Origin: Mycteria americana
Lineage: Eukaryota; Chordata; Aves; Ciconiiformes; Ciconiidae
Length of the DNA: 64,000 bases
Assembly: GCF_035582795.1 (NCBI RefSeq)
Contig: NC_134367.1
Span: forward strand, 5,690,062 to 5,754,061
Reading direction: 5' to 3'
A program made the position numbers and the translations under genes. The notes under the pieces were generated by a model that worked only from the letters and a program-made list of their open reading frames with translations, searched no databases and had not been told where the DNA came from. Shown here in pieces: positions 22,982-34,183 of the stretch; positions within the stretch are counted from its first letter, which is position 1, and each line of letters begins with the position of its first letter.

Positions 22982-23105
22982 CAAACCCTTGCAAATGTGC
23001 AGACAAGTATAAAAAATGTCCCGATTTAAAGAGGAGGTAAGCATATTACCACAGTTTAGTTCAGCATCATTTTCAGGCTTCTTGTGCACCACTGGAATAA
23101 AATAA
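22982..23105 (+). pseudogene. CRISP: Pseudogene B exon 7: ICR fossil
   Basis: Acceptor AGATTTCAG. The exon reads (T)NPCKCADKYKKCPDLKRR then TAA (23038-23040). The same frame continues as YYHSLVQHHFQASC, aligned with gene [15 protein letters not shown], so two ICR cysteines are replaced by Tyr and Phe. After a short deletion TTGIK and the old terminator TAA (23103-23105) follow, overlapping AATAAA polyadenylation signals at 23096 and 23101. Confidence 0.85.
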
Positions 23106-25155
23106 ACAGAGCCATATTCCACACGACGGTATGCCAGTGAAAACATCGCTTGTGTCCTAGTACCGTGATCTTTAGTCTAGTCACCCAGCTAGTTTTAGGA
23201 GCGGGAGACAAGGCGTGGGGAATACCATGCTCTCACCTGCAGTGACACTATGGCTTAGGTACTGCTCTCTGTGCTTTCCTTTTGCCTCACAGCATCCTCT
23301 TTCCATGACCTGCTGTCTGGGCAGAAGTTATCTCCACAGTGTATCCATGCCGCTGTTATGATTGAAACCCATGTGGCTCTAAAAGTATTTTTGGAACTGA
23401 TTGTATCCTAGCCATAGCTCAGGTAATACCAGCAGCCTTCACGGCTCTGTAGAGTGCAACTGTCCTGCTATTTACTTCTTAACCTGCGCGGGTTTTGTAG
23501 CCTATGCAAGAGCTCTGGGTTACCCCCAGGATCAGGCACAGCCTCAGGGTGAAGGAGAGACCACGCAGTCACCCAACAGACTCACACCATTACCATCAGG
23601 CTGGCCGGTACTAACAAGGAGCTGCATTTCCCTAATCCACCCCTTCTTCTCCCTCCTCACCAAATCACATCTGGTTGCCATAAGAAGTAACCAAGATAGC
23701 TTTAGCTGTCTTCAACGAAAGTGTCCTGGTGCCTGATTAACCCTTGCCAAGATAAATCAGCACACTAACCCAGCAGAAAACTATTCCCCTAGTTAGTTTT
23801 CTCTCAGAGGGGATCACTCCTCTTCTCTAATCACAGCATCAAAGCTAATTCAAAACAGGACCTTAAGCAACTGAATATATTTGACTTGCCTGCATCCTGC
23901 ACCTGTCCTGAGCTGCTAGCATTGAACACCCACATTCACACAAAGACAGAAAACTTCCTGAGGCATGGGGAACGGCTAAACAAGAATTTGTTTCTAGTTT
24001 AAATATGTCTTAAGATCTGCAGCTGCAACACTCTAACAAAATAGAAAACAGGTCAAAAGAAGCACTCGTTAGATGAAACCCCTCTACAGTGTTACTGCTA
24101 AGATTTTAGTGCCGGGGGAATACATTGCAGAGTCTGTCATGTATTTATCTCTCAGCTTATCAGAGGATTGTGTCAAAGAAAATGATAAGTAAAAGATAAG
24201 TTAGTTTGAGACTGACAAGACCATGTTGTCTAGGTTGCTTGAACAGCAACACAGCAACATGTTAACCAGCATCGTTAGCAAAATTGCGAACAGGAATTGC
24301 ATGCCTGATGGCACTTGTGAGGAGCAGCCACCATCTAATGAGTGCCACGGGTCTTTGGTTAGTGCCGTGTACTGCCAGTTACATCTGTGAAACAAGGTGA
24401 AGATAAAAGATAAGGAATAATAAAGTAGGATGTCATTAATCAGCTTCTACAAAAGTAGCATATCAGTAGATAGCATTTAATAATACATCGCCCCAAGCAG
24501 CTCGATGTCTGAGCCTGATCTCATCTTCTGCATAAAGCATCTCCCTAGAGCCCGAGCTGTCTTTGTTCACTCTATGAACCGCAGCGTTGGACCTGCTTTG
24601 CTGTTAGTGGGTGGTAGCAGGAGGTGATACACAATACATAGGTTACATTTTTGCTCCATTTAAGAAACTAACAACAAATAACAAGGCCATTCAGGCTAAC
24701 CTATCGCCTAATGAGGCATAATGCCAGTCCACCCATTACCAGTTAACAAGAACCAAGATTGTACAGGTTATGTACTGAAGACACCTGTCAGCCAAGAGGT
24801 ACCATACAGCTCCTGGGTCAACCAAAGCAAATGAGCTTAGCTATTAAAACATCAGGAATATCAATATGGGGGGTGGGGTCCATCTTGAATGACTTTAGCC
24901 ATCTACAGCCAGTTTAGTCATACTGACAGTCTTTAATGGGGAGAAGGGAAAGAAATTGGTAATTTTATGGAACAATTTGTAGGAAACTCGAATATTTTTC
25001 TCAAACAGAACCATTATGTGATACTCTGGGTTAGCAAAGATCTACACATAGGGCTTGTCGGTACTCTACAGGATCTACAGAAAAATGAGGGGATAGTTTT
25101 AGACTGCTAAAAGTAATTGCTATGGGTCTTTGCAATCAGTGAAGCTGTTTGCCAT
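23106..25155. other. Intergenic after pseudogene B
   Basis: No gene recognised. The block at about 24480-24640 (GCATAAAGCATCTCC, AACCGCAGCGTTGGACCTGC) has an LTR-like feel, but I cannot assign it to a family. The 111-codon frame at 23401 has no motif. Confidence 0.4.
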
Positions 25156-25160
25156 TATAT

Positions 25161-25709
25161 TGGTTTTGGCTGGGACAGAATTAATTTTCTTCATGGTAGC
25201 TTGTACGGTGCTATGTTTTGGATTTGTGAGCAACAGTGTTGATAACACACTGGCGGTTTAGCTATGGCTGAGCAGTGCTTACACAGAGTCAAGGTCTTCT
25301 CTGCTTCCCATGTTGCCCCACCAGCGAGTAGGCTGGGGGTGTACAAGAAGCTGGGAGGGGACATGGCTGGGATAGCTGACCCCAACTGACCAAAGGGACA
25401 TCCCACACGATATGACGACATGCTCACGAATAAAAGCTGGGGGAAAGAAGGAGAAAGTGGGGACATTCGGAGTGATGGCATTTGTCTTCCCAAGTAACCG
25501 TTACGCGTGATGGACCCTGTTTTCCTGGAGATGGCCAAATACCTACCGGCCAATGGGAAGTAGTGAATGAATTCCTTGTTTTTCTTTGTTCATGCAGCTT
25601 TTGCTTTACCTGTTAAACTGTCTTTATCTCAACCCATGAGTTTTTGCACTTTTACCCTTCTGATTCTCTCCCCATCCCACTGAGGCCCTACCGGGGCTAA
25701 ACCACAACA
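25161..25709 (+). mobile_element. Solo LTR of an avian endogenous retrovirus family
   Basis: About 550 bp that I recognise as a common bird LTR. It opens TGGTTTTGGCTGGGACAGAA, has GAGCAGTGCTTACACAGAGT near 25269, GGCTGGGGGTGTACAAGAAG near 25331 and a TATA-like AATAAAAGCTGGGGG near 25430. CAAGTAACCGTTACGCGTGA lies near 25491 and TTAAACTGTCTTTATCTCAACCC near 25612. It ends GGGCTAAACCACAACA. No internal coding region flanks it, so it is a solo LTR. A GCCAT occurs at 25151-25155 and again at 25710-25714 and may be the target-site duplication if the 5' end starts a few bases earlier. Confidence 0.85.
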
Positions 25710-25743
25710 GCCATAAAAACTTTGCCATCTCTTATGATGTTCC

Positions 25744-25818
25744 TGCCCATGGTAGGAGGGTTGGAATTAGATGATCTTAAAGGTCCCTTCCATCCCAAAC
25801 CATTCTATGACTCTATGC
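25744..25818 (+). mobile_element. CR1 3'-end fragment
   Basis: A short piece with the CR1 terminal signature: GGGTTGGAATTAGATGATCT, AAAGGTCCCTTCCATCCCAA, then CCATTCTATGACTCTATG. It lies only about 35 bp after the solo LTR. Confidence 0.8.
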
Positions 25819-28800
25819 CATGTATTGTTCCGCATGAAAAGCAAATTTTTTTCATGCCACTGCTTCCAGCAGGTGTATCAAGTAAGTGCACCATGCAGGT
25901 GAACAAGTGTATGAGCTCAATTCTGGGGAAGCAGCAGGCATGTTTTGAAGACAAAAATAGCAGTTGTGCAGCATGCCTGGATATTCCACGTATATGGAAT
26001 ACATAGGGTATGTGTAGTATTGCCCATCCTCATGAATAGGTGTTGTGTGACTGTGCAACTGGGAAACATGTCAACAGCTGCACTGCACTCTAAAAATAGC
26101 CCTCCGATCTAGGGCAGGAATGGGTGATGCGTGTACACACCAGAGCTATGAAGGCAGTTGTGACTAGCTAAGCAGCTGAGGAAGTGGAGAGGTGTAATTT
26201 TGTGTTGTTTCTCACAGAGGAAACACAGCACATTTTAATCATTCCTACAGACCATATAGAGACACCATCAAGCAGGCTCCAAAGGTAACACACCGATAAG
26301 AAGATGACTCAGGAGTAAGTTTTCCTCCTGGTGACTTTGTGCTGCTGTTTCCAATAAACATGAACCAGCTCAGACAGGTCTTCCTTACACATGTCCATTG
26401 CAGTCTAACACATTCCCTGTGTATTTTAGAGGATACATACACACTGTTGGTCAATCACTGATGGCATTCTACAGTAGGAAGAGTAAATGCTGTCTCTATG
26501 GCATGACCTGAATCTATGCTTAGCTTTAGACCTTTTTCTAGATCTTCCTCCAAATCCTTTCCATCCATTGTTTTTTGCGTGTCTATCTATATTGATAGGT
26601 TACAGAGAGACAGGAGACAGGCTTGACTACTGATGTGATTTTCTGTGCCTTTATAATCTTAGTCCTTGACACTATTTTGGCTTAGACCAACAAGCGTTAC
26701 CCTCTAGAAAAGCCTTGACGTAGTTGAGAGGTTAGTAATGCCAAGGGCCAGCCCTTCATTACCAGCAGCTTGGAAGACGTCATAGTGTTTCTAGAGGTAG
26801 AGTCCAGTTCTACTGACCAGAGCTAAAGCAGATGGCCTTAAGGTCCAAAAAGTTATCCTAGACACATAGTACCGTAGAGATAACATTTATATCCTTACAG
26901 TTCCCCCTTACATCTCTTCCTAAAACAATTGTTTTCCTCAACCTTGTCCTCAAAGAGATATAGAATAGTGAATGACTTGACCCAAATGACTTTTTTTTAA
27001 AGTCTTAGTGATGTCAAGGCAGTCATTTAACTTAGCTGCTCATCCAGCCTATCTCAGACATCTGCTGTAAGAAGAGGAGATGAAATGCAGACCTGAAGTG
27101 CTTCCATTACCTTTAAAGGCAGCATAAGGAGAACAGCTCATGAAGTAGACCCCTAGCTTCTAGAGCTGGATGAGATTAATCCCACCCCAGCAGTCTAAAT
27201 CATACTCTTGCAGGGACAGGTCTTCATCATCATCTGCAAACTCAAGAGACTTGTGTGGAGGCTAGCTGTAGTGAGACTAGCTTTAATGACAGTGGGCTTG
27301 GCTGGGGTGGGGCTGGGAGGTGGGGGATCTGCCAGGCATAAGGGTTCTGGCTGAAAAGCAAGAGACTGAATAGTGGAGATACTGGCAGGCAGTTAAAGAC
27401 TGAGAGATTTTCTGCATTGGGTCAAAAGAGGAAGTTTAAGAAGCACATTAAGGTAAGTGGTCACAAAACACTCCAGAGAAATGAAGTGTCTGGTCCCATT
27501 AGATGAACTAGCAAGAGATTCTCCATATTCAAATCCTGAAAGCACAGAGGTCATCTATCTCCTCCTGAAGTGCAACATCACAGGTTCATAGGAAACCCCA
27601 TATTCTTGATCTCCCTTTAATTACATTACAGATTATGAGTTTGGCCCAGAACAGACAGTGACTGACTCATTAGCTGAAGCACAGGAGGTAGCAAGCTGGA
27701 GAGGTGTCATCACAGAACAATGCAGTCAAAGAAGTCATCTTATTACAAAATACATTTGTAACTAAAAGCTGCCCGGCTTTTCTCTGTGATTTTCTCTGCT
27801 TCTGACGAGACCAGCAGGTCACAGCCATGTGACATCTGCAGGTCCAGTGAAGACTGGTGATTTTGTAAGCACCTCTTGCAGAGCTATAACCAGCTGGGAA
27901 AAAACTGTAACAGAAAAACCATGCCAAAGGTGTCCATAGGAAAAACAAAACTGAGAGGAAAGGACTGAGAAAAAAATGCATGCTTACACCTGTGTTAGCT
28001 GAGCTTGGCTCTCCCTTGTTGTCTCAACTGGGTTCAGGTTAACATAGATGCTTCCTTGGTGTAGAGCTGTGTGACAGTCTGATTTCAGGCTGTTCCTTCT
28101 CACTGGCTTCAGAGGAAGGGAAAAAGCATTTACCTGCTTAGTTTAAGAGTTGTTGTGAGAATCTGTCACTTCTGACGTGGTGCCAGAACACGTAAACTAT
28201 TTGGTGTGTCATACTTCCAATCTCTACTGACTCTGTTCATATATATTTTGGTCAAATTACCGGAAGAGTTTATTTCCTCCTTAAACTGCCTTTGCCAACT
28301 ATTTCAGTAACTAAAGAATGAGACTAACTTTAATAAATCCTTAGGAGGTAATTTAGCCTTGACAGAGCCTGTTAAGAAATGTGTTTTAGACTTGTATGCC
28401 TAGATAAAACAAACTTCTAATTTTCTCTAGCATTTTTCTTCAAGAAGCTTTGGCTTTCTCACATGGATGCCCTAAAAACTATCTTCTCTCTTCTGTCATC
28501 AAAACCCAAACTACCTAGGTTTCTTCATCCAAGTATATTACCTTAACTACCGTAATATCGTTCTAAAAACAAGTAAAAAAGCTAAAAAAAGCTCCAAAAG
28601 CCCTATAATATCTGACTTCTAATAGGGACAGAGTCCAGCTAAACTAACAGGTTCTTCAGTCTCTACAGATCTGACTGCAGATATTTGGTTTTTATTGTAT
28701 ATTGACATAAATTCTCAAGCATCAAAGCTACAAAATCAACCCAAGCTGCATCAACTCTCAAAGTGATTTAATTTTTATAACAATGTGTATTTCCATGAAC

Positions 28801-29219
28801 TAAGATAAAATCACCGGACAGTTCAGGGGATGGAATATTCCACAGAAAATGCTGAAATCTGGTACCAACCCTGGTGACACAGGTGGCCTCGTTCATCCTC
28901 AGGAGGAAGACACAGATCCCTTCAATCCCAGGTTAAACTGGGTCGTATCCTGGCCGCATCAGCCACTGTGTGTATGAACTGATTATTTATTTTACTTGCG
29001 TAAGCCTGACACATCTGGCATGCTGAAGACTTGCTGTGCATGATCAGGTAGCAGTGGAGGGTGCCAGGTGATGCATAGTGTTGACAGATGTGTGACGAGG
29101 TGAATCTGATCCTGCCTTTTGCTGCTTGCCATGGCGCAGCTAGAATTGTACTGCGCACCCCGAGCTATGCCAACCTGCCCGACGTTGTTCAGCAACTGGC
29201 CTTCATTAAAAATATAGGA
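25819..29219. other. Gene-poor region
   Basis: No coding exon recognised. It contains a G-rich tract at 27304-27326. The 103-codon minus frames at 27670 and 28992 have no motif. Confidence 0.4.
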
Positions 29220-29233
29220 GTGCCCTCTGGTGG
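29220..29233 (-). promoter_or_regulatory. CTCF-like core motif
   Basis: On the minus strand this reads CCACCAGAGGGCAC, matching every position of the CTCF core consensus CCASYAGRKGGCRS. Sequence match only; occupancy is unknown. Confidence 0.45.
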
Positions 29234-29535
29234 AAAACTGAACGACTGAAGGCAAAGTTTCAGTGTCACTGAAAATTACCTTTTTCCTCAACTGCAAATA
29301 CATGCAATTTGTTGCTGCTAAACCAAAAGAAACTGCAGGGCCCAGATCAGGTTTTAGTTACATCACTGGATATTTTCACCTAGAAATAAGAGAGTTTACT
29401 AAAAAATTGTCCTTGGTTAGGCAATCTGGTGATTTTTTTTTATTATTCTTAATAAAAACTTGGTTTAGATTTCCTCTTCTTTCCTACCTTAATAAAAGCA
29501 TTGGGACACAGCTCGTCTTGGTGTACTAGGAACTG

Positions 29536-29996
29536 ATGTTTCATCGGCTGAGGGAGCTGGGATTGTTTAGCCTGGAGAAAAGGAGGCTGAGGGGAGACCT
29601 CATCGCTCTCTACAACTGCCTGAAAGGAGGTTGTAGAGAGGTGGGGTCGGTCTCTTCTCCCAGGTAACAAGTGATAGGACAAGAGGAAATGGCCCCAAGT
29701 TGCGCCAGGGGAGGTTTAGACTGGATATTAGGAAATTTTACTTCACTGCAAGGGTTATCAAGCGTTGGAACAGGCTGCCCAGGGAAGTGGTTGAGTCGCC
29801 ATCCCTGGAGGTATTTAAAGGACGTTTGGATGAGGTGCTTAGGGACATGGTGTAGTGGTGGACTTGGTAGTGTTAGGTTTACGGTTGGACTCGATGATTT
29901 TAAAGGTCTTTTCCAACCTATACGATTCTGTGATTCTGTGATTCTGTGATCTTAAAGGTCTTTTCCAACCTATACGATTCTGTGATTCTGTGATCT
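29536..29996 (+). mobile_element. Young CR1 copy, 5'-truncated, with duplicated tail
   Basis: Starts at CGGCTGAGGGAGCTGGGATT and is close to the copy at 36484-36890: [15 protein letters not shown]-type stretch, then [17 protein letters not shown]. One base less in the GGTGGGGTCGGTC run (29640-29650) breaks the frame. The 3' end is unusual: the last ~45 bp (TTAAAGGTCTTTTCCAACCTATACGATTCTGTG...) occur twice in tandem, about 29901-29949 and 29951-29996. Confidence 0.93.
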
Positions 29997-32532
29997 CCTG
30001 AAACTTCAAAAGACTATCTGTTTAACGGTTACCAAGCGTAACACACTTTATGTTGAATATATAATTTTGGTGGGATTGTAGCATATGGAGCTCTGTTTTA
30101 GATGACTAAACTTTCTGTTTAGTAATGGGAGAATTAGGCACTGCCAAAAGGCCATCCTTTATTCTCAATATGCCACAAAAACTACTGTTGCAGGTAGTGG
30201 CATATGCTCTCCATGTTTTGGACTTTGGTGAACATCCTGTGCAAGTATGTCTATAATCATAAAGGAGGTCTAGACCTAAATATATAACTTACAGACTGCT
30301 ATGTCAGGATAGAAGAATCCCCCCCGTTGGTGATTTTGGAATAGGGGACAGTCTATGTCTGTTCAATGGCTGTAAATTCCTCACACTCAAGGGAGAGCAC
30401 AGTAAGAACAGAAAAACAACCTCTGCCCACCTCAACACTAGACTACTGGCAGCTTAGCCTTGTGATAGAGAAATGGTTTACATCTAGCAGCATCCCTCTG
30501 TGTCAAACCTATTCATTTAAAGCTAACAGTCACGCATGCAGAGTTTGATTCTCCAAGACGCTCAGTCTTTTGGCTTGAATATAAAAACTCCTGTGCTTAA
30601 ACTTACATGTATGCTTAAGTATTTGTCTGGATCAGGGCTCAGTGCAGTCAACTATTTCTTCTGTCAAGGCTGTTTGAACTCGGAAACTAGTTCAGCTATG
30701 CCAAAGCATTTTGCACAGTTACATCATTACCACAGCAGAGCAAAGTACTCAAATGCATAGTATCAGAGTACAACATAGTTAACAAATATACTGCTAGTGT
30801 ACCCAGAATGGGGTCATTCCAGAAAAGAAATAACATCCCTGTTTGAATATCTTGTAAGTATATGCAACAGGGCTTTATGTATCCTAAGATGTTTGGAAAA
30901 ATACAGCACAAAGTAGAGTGAATCAGGAACTCAGTTCCGATTTACCAAGTTTATGAAAATAGAGTTATTTTTGTGCTAATTTCTACTGAAAAGGAAGGGG
31001 GGGGTCCATGCAAAAGCACAATAACTGGTTTCAAAAGGGAGAAGGTTGTAAAACCCGATTCTTATGTCGGGTAAGGGCTTGCTACCTGCCTTTCTGTAGA
31101 TGATAATGACACCTGCAGCACTATTTTAAAATAGTTCACCTTGGTTTACTTATATGAAATTTTCCTCTTAAAACTCATTGCATTATGTTTTTGAAAAAAT
31201 TTGTGGTTTCGAAGGTCATTAGGCCAACTCATGAAAGAAAAATCTGTCAAAGATATTAAATATAAATACACTGTCTCTAATTCAAGGAATCCAGCAGAGG
31301 CTGGGAGATAGTCTAGAAAACATCATATCTTTATCCTGCCCTTCAAGTCTTCCTAAGAGTTTGCTCTTGGCCTTTCCTGCAGAAAGACAGTGGGGTTAGG
31401 CTGACTTTTGGTGTGAGCCACTGCTGCCATTTTCATATTCCTATTTATTTATCTGTTTAAGCTTGGACTCACTAGGATTGTTCTATAACACTGCAAGACC
31501 AGCTGAAAGAGCTACATGGAAAAGTAATGTCAGCTCAGCCTTGTGGAGCAAAATTGTTGCTTGCCTTTAACTTCAGGGCTCTGAAGACTTCCTTGCAGAC
31601 TGACAAGGCTCAAGACCAGTTTTAGGTTACAGCAGAGCTTTCCCTGTGGCCAGGATGCAGAGGGGACAGTTGCTTTGGGGAAATTGCAGACCCTTCACCT
31701 TCAGCGAGCAGGAAAGGCAGGCAGGTGCCATTTAATCTTAACTCTCAGAGTGGGTCTATGTGTTGTATCATATAAAAAATAGATTTGATATTGTAAATAG
31801 TGGAGAAGTAAGTATAAACAACAACTGCAGACAGTACATGTTCAATGTAGCTTTTATAAGAAGAATAGAGAATAATATAACAAGAAATAAGAAATCAGAA
31901 AATTCAGAAGAAAGAAATGAGTCAAGGTTTTTTCTGAGAAATACAACCCACCTACAAACCCATCACGGTTTGTATAGAATAAGATAATCGTGTATTATCA
32001 ACAAACACCATGTAGTGCTAATGTTACCCAATCAACTTCCACAGAGGAAGAAAAATTTTAGTTAGTGATAAAATAATAAAACAAATGTTTTGTGATAGGA
32101 CTCCTTTGGCTGGCACTGAGCCTGTCTTCAGGCAGAGATTTCCATTCCCCCATACCCCACAAATTTTTGAAATTTTGTCTCTGAAGGAACATAATCTTAA
32201 ATTCTTTCCTCATATCTCTTTAAGGTGACATGGATAATGAGTGAGAACAAAAATATCATACAGTTCATCATACTGTAATGCATGAATGACTGGAACTGCA
32301 TTGGTTATTATTTAGTATATAATACTGTGTTTAAAGTTCGATTTTATGTTATTTTATTATTTACTCTGAGATACCAATCTCTTCAGAGGGGGTGGGGGAT
32401 GCAATTATCTCCCAGAGCCAATTCAGCAGAGACTAAATTCAACAGAGGCAAAGCCAATTTGGACAAACAGCTGTCTGGAATGCTTTAGGTCTGTGGATTC
32501 TGCATTTGGACTTTCCAAGTTTCTTCCAGCTC
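29997..32532. other. Intergenic DNA, nothing recognised
   Basis: AT-rich; no gene, RNA or repeat family identified on either strand. Confidence 0.4.
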
Positions 32533-32650
32533 TATTTTTTATTTAAGCAAAATGAAGTGTAAGTTACTTTTCATTGCTCACCATTTGTTTATAAGCCTTA
32601 AAAGAAAAATGAAAAGCTTCTTCTATAAGGAAAAAATACTAAGCGGGGTA
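32533..32650 (+). repeat. Inverted repeat, left arm
   Basis: A segment of about 118 bp whose reverse complement occurs at 34066-34183. From AAGCAAAATGAAG to the inner end GCGGGGTA (106 bp) I count only four mismatches. Similarity fades within a few bases outside both ends. Confidence 0.9.
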
Positions 32651-34065
32651 CTTCAAATTAAAATGACAAATCTCCAGGGGCTCCTAGATGCTGTCATCAC
32701 CCCACGAAAAAATAAAGCAGCACAAGCCAAGACTTATTTCAGTTGCACTGACATGAAACTGTCCCATAGTAATATAGCTGTCCCTACTGGGAGCAGGTCT
32801 GTATTAATATAATAAATCTGTGTCAGTATAAAGCCTTTCTGTCTGTATGTCAACGTGTGTAGATTTGATACTGCAAGCAGCTATCACACCTTGAGCAAAT
32901 CTACTGAACTCATACAAAAACTTGCAGGGTTGGGCTTGCAAAGAGGTGGGAAAGCCTCTGTCATGACACCCATGCAGTCTTATCCCCAGATTAGCCATCC
33001 TAATGAGTGCCCAGCAAATTGCTGTGTGTGCAGAGCACGTCCATGGCCATCCCACTCTGCCCGGGAAGGGGATGGATGGCTGCTATCCATCAGAGGGCAA
33101 CAGGACACCATGCTCACGGGAAAATTACTGTCTGGAGCTACTTATTAGTGGGAATAATCAAGAGTGCATTTGGTGGCCTCCACTTTCTCCATGCTAAAAG
33201 GCTGGGCCTAGGTTTTACCCTGTGTGCTTGGTCATTCCTGCAGGCCGGAGGGGAAGCTGTGCGTGCAAAGTGCTTCTTTGTGCCAGCTGCCCAGAGGTTA
33301 CATCCCACCTATGCTACAATTAACGGTGAGTGCAAAATCTCCACTTAGACAGGAACTGGTCCCCTAAGCCATTGTGGGGGATCCACCACATTGAACTGAA
33401 GCATATATCATGGCTGGCTGCGCTTTGGACAGGGTCCTCCGTGGGATGGGTCAGGGAAGGACCTCTGATTTGCTGCCCCAGGGTGCCCTGCAGAGAAGCC
33501 TCTCTCTGCAGATGGAGTCTGGGATGGCTCGCTGGGTATGTTAGGTACAGATGATGTGAATATCCCCTCTCATCTGCCCCTTTGATTTGAACAAGGACAA
33601 AATAAAAGGGAGACCTTAAACCAGTATTTGGACTGTATAGGTTTACCAAATCAGCCACCTCCCCACTTCACAAGAGACTTCAGCTGGCTTAACTGTCCTT
33701 GCATATCTGATTTGATGTACAGCTTTGACAGTCGGCTGAGCGTACTCACCCTCAGCAATGAACTGTTCCTACTGCAAACATTGAGGTGATGGCAAGAGCA
33801 AATCAGTGCATAAAGCTTCATTCATCTGCCAAAATTATCGCCACTGAATGTCACTGAATCAAAATTGCTCAGCAGGCTTGCAATAGAAAAGTACACATAC
33901 AAATATACGTGCAAATAGCATGAGCTTTGAATTTTACACTGAGAATGAGTGTAATCCTGTTGTTCTGCAATCCCAGCTGTGAGCTCCCTCCAGATGCAGG
34001 CCAAGCTTCAGCTGCCTGTGTTCCCGATATCCATGGCCCAAGCATGTACCCTTGACTCCTACACG
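32651..34065. other. Spacer between inverted-repeat arms
   Basis: About 1.4 kb without a recognised gene. One exon-like stretch is present: 33244-33325, acceptor CCTGCAG, donor AACG|GTGAGT, open in one frame. I recognise no family, and no partner exons were found. No transposase-like frame is visible. Confidence 0.4.
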
Positions 34066-34183
34066 TACCCCGCTTAGCATTTTTTCCTTATAGAAGAAGC
34101 TTTTCATTTTTCTTTTAAGGCTTATAAACGAATGGTGAGCAATGAAAAGTAACTTAGGCTTCATTTTGCTTGAATAAAAAAGT
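34066..34183 (-). repeat. Inverted repeat, right arm
   Basis: Reverse complement of 32533-32650 at about 96% over the core. The inner end starts TACCCCGCTTAGC. The outer end is ...CAAGCAAAATGA read backwards, followed by an A-run and GTAGGG. Confidence 0.9.

Larger units (their letters stand above)
18875..23105 (+). pseudogene. CRISP: CRISP pseudogene B (middle copy)
   Basis: A third CRISP copy, not obvious from open frames. Four exons are clearly identifiable in order and on the same strand: signal-peptide exon 18875-18934, CAP exon 20898-20985, CAP exon 22115-22249 and ICR exon 22982-23105. Each starts at a proper acceptor and matches genes A and C codon by codon, the first two with exact length conservation (60 and 88 nt). 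Inactivating changes are TAA in exon 3 (20952-20954), TGA plus a frameshift in exon 4 (22165-22167), and TAA (23038-23040), lost cysteines and a small deletion in exon 7. Exons 2, 5 and 6 are absent or too decayed: a weak exon 2 trace lies near 19030-19090 (LRR codons) and a weak exon 5 trace begins at 22330. It is a duplicated, non-processed pseudogene, since introns are retained. Confidence 0.85.

Noticed and set aside
24480-24640. LTR-like block with GCATAAAGCATC and AACCGCAGCG
   Set aside because: Could be an old LTR end, but neither boundary nor family is recognisable.
33244-33325. Exon-like segment with good acceptor and donor, open in one frame
   Set aside because: No family similarity recognised and no flanking exons in compatible phase; single splice-site pairs are common by chance.
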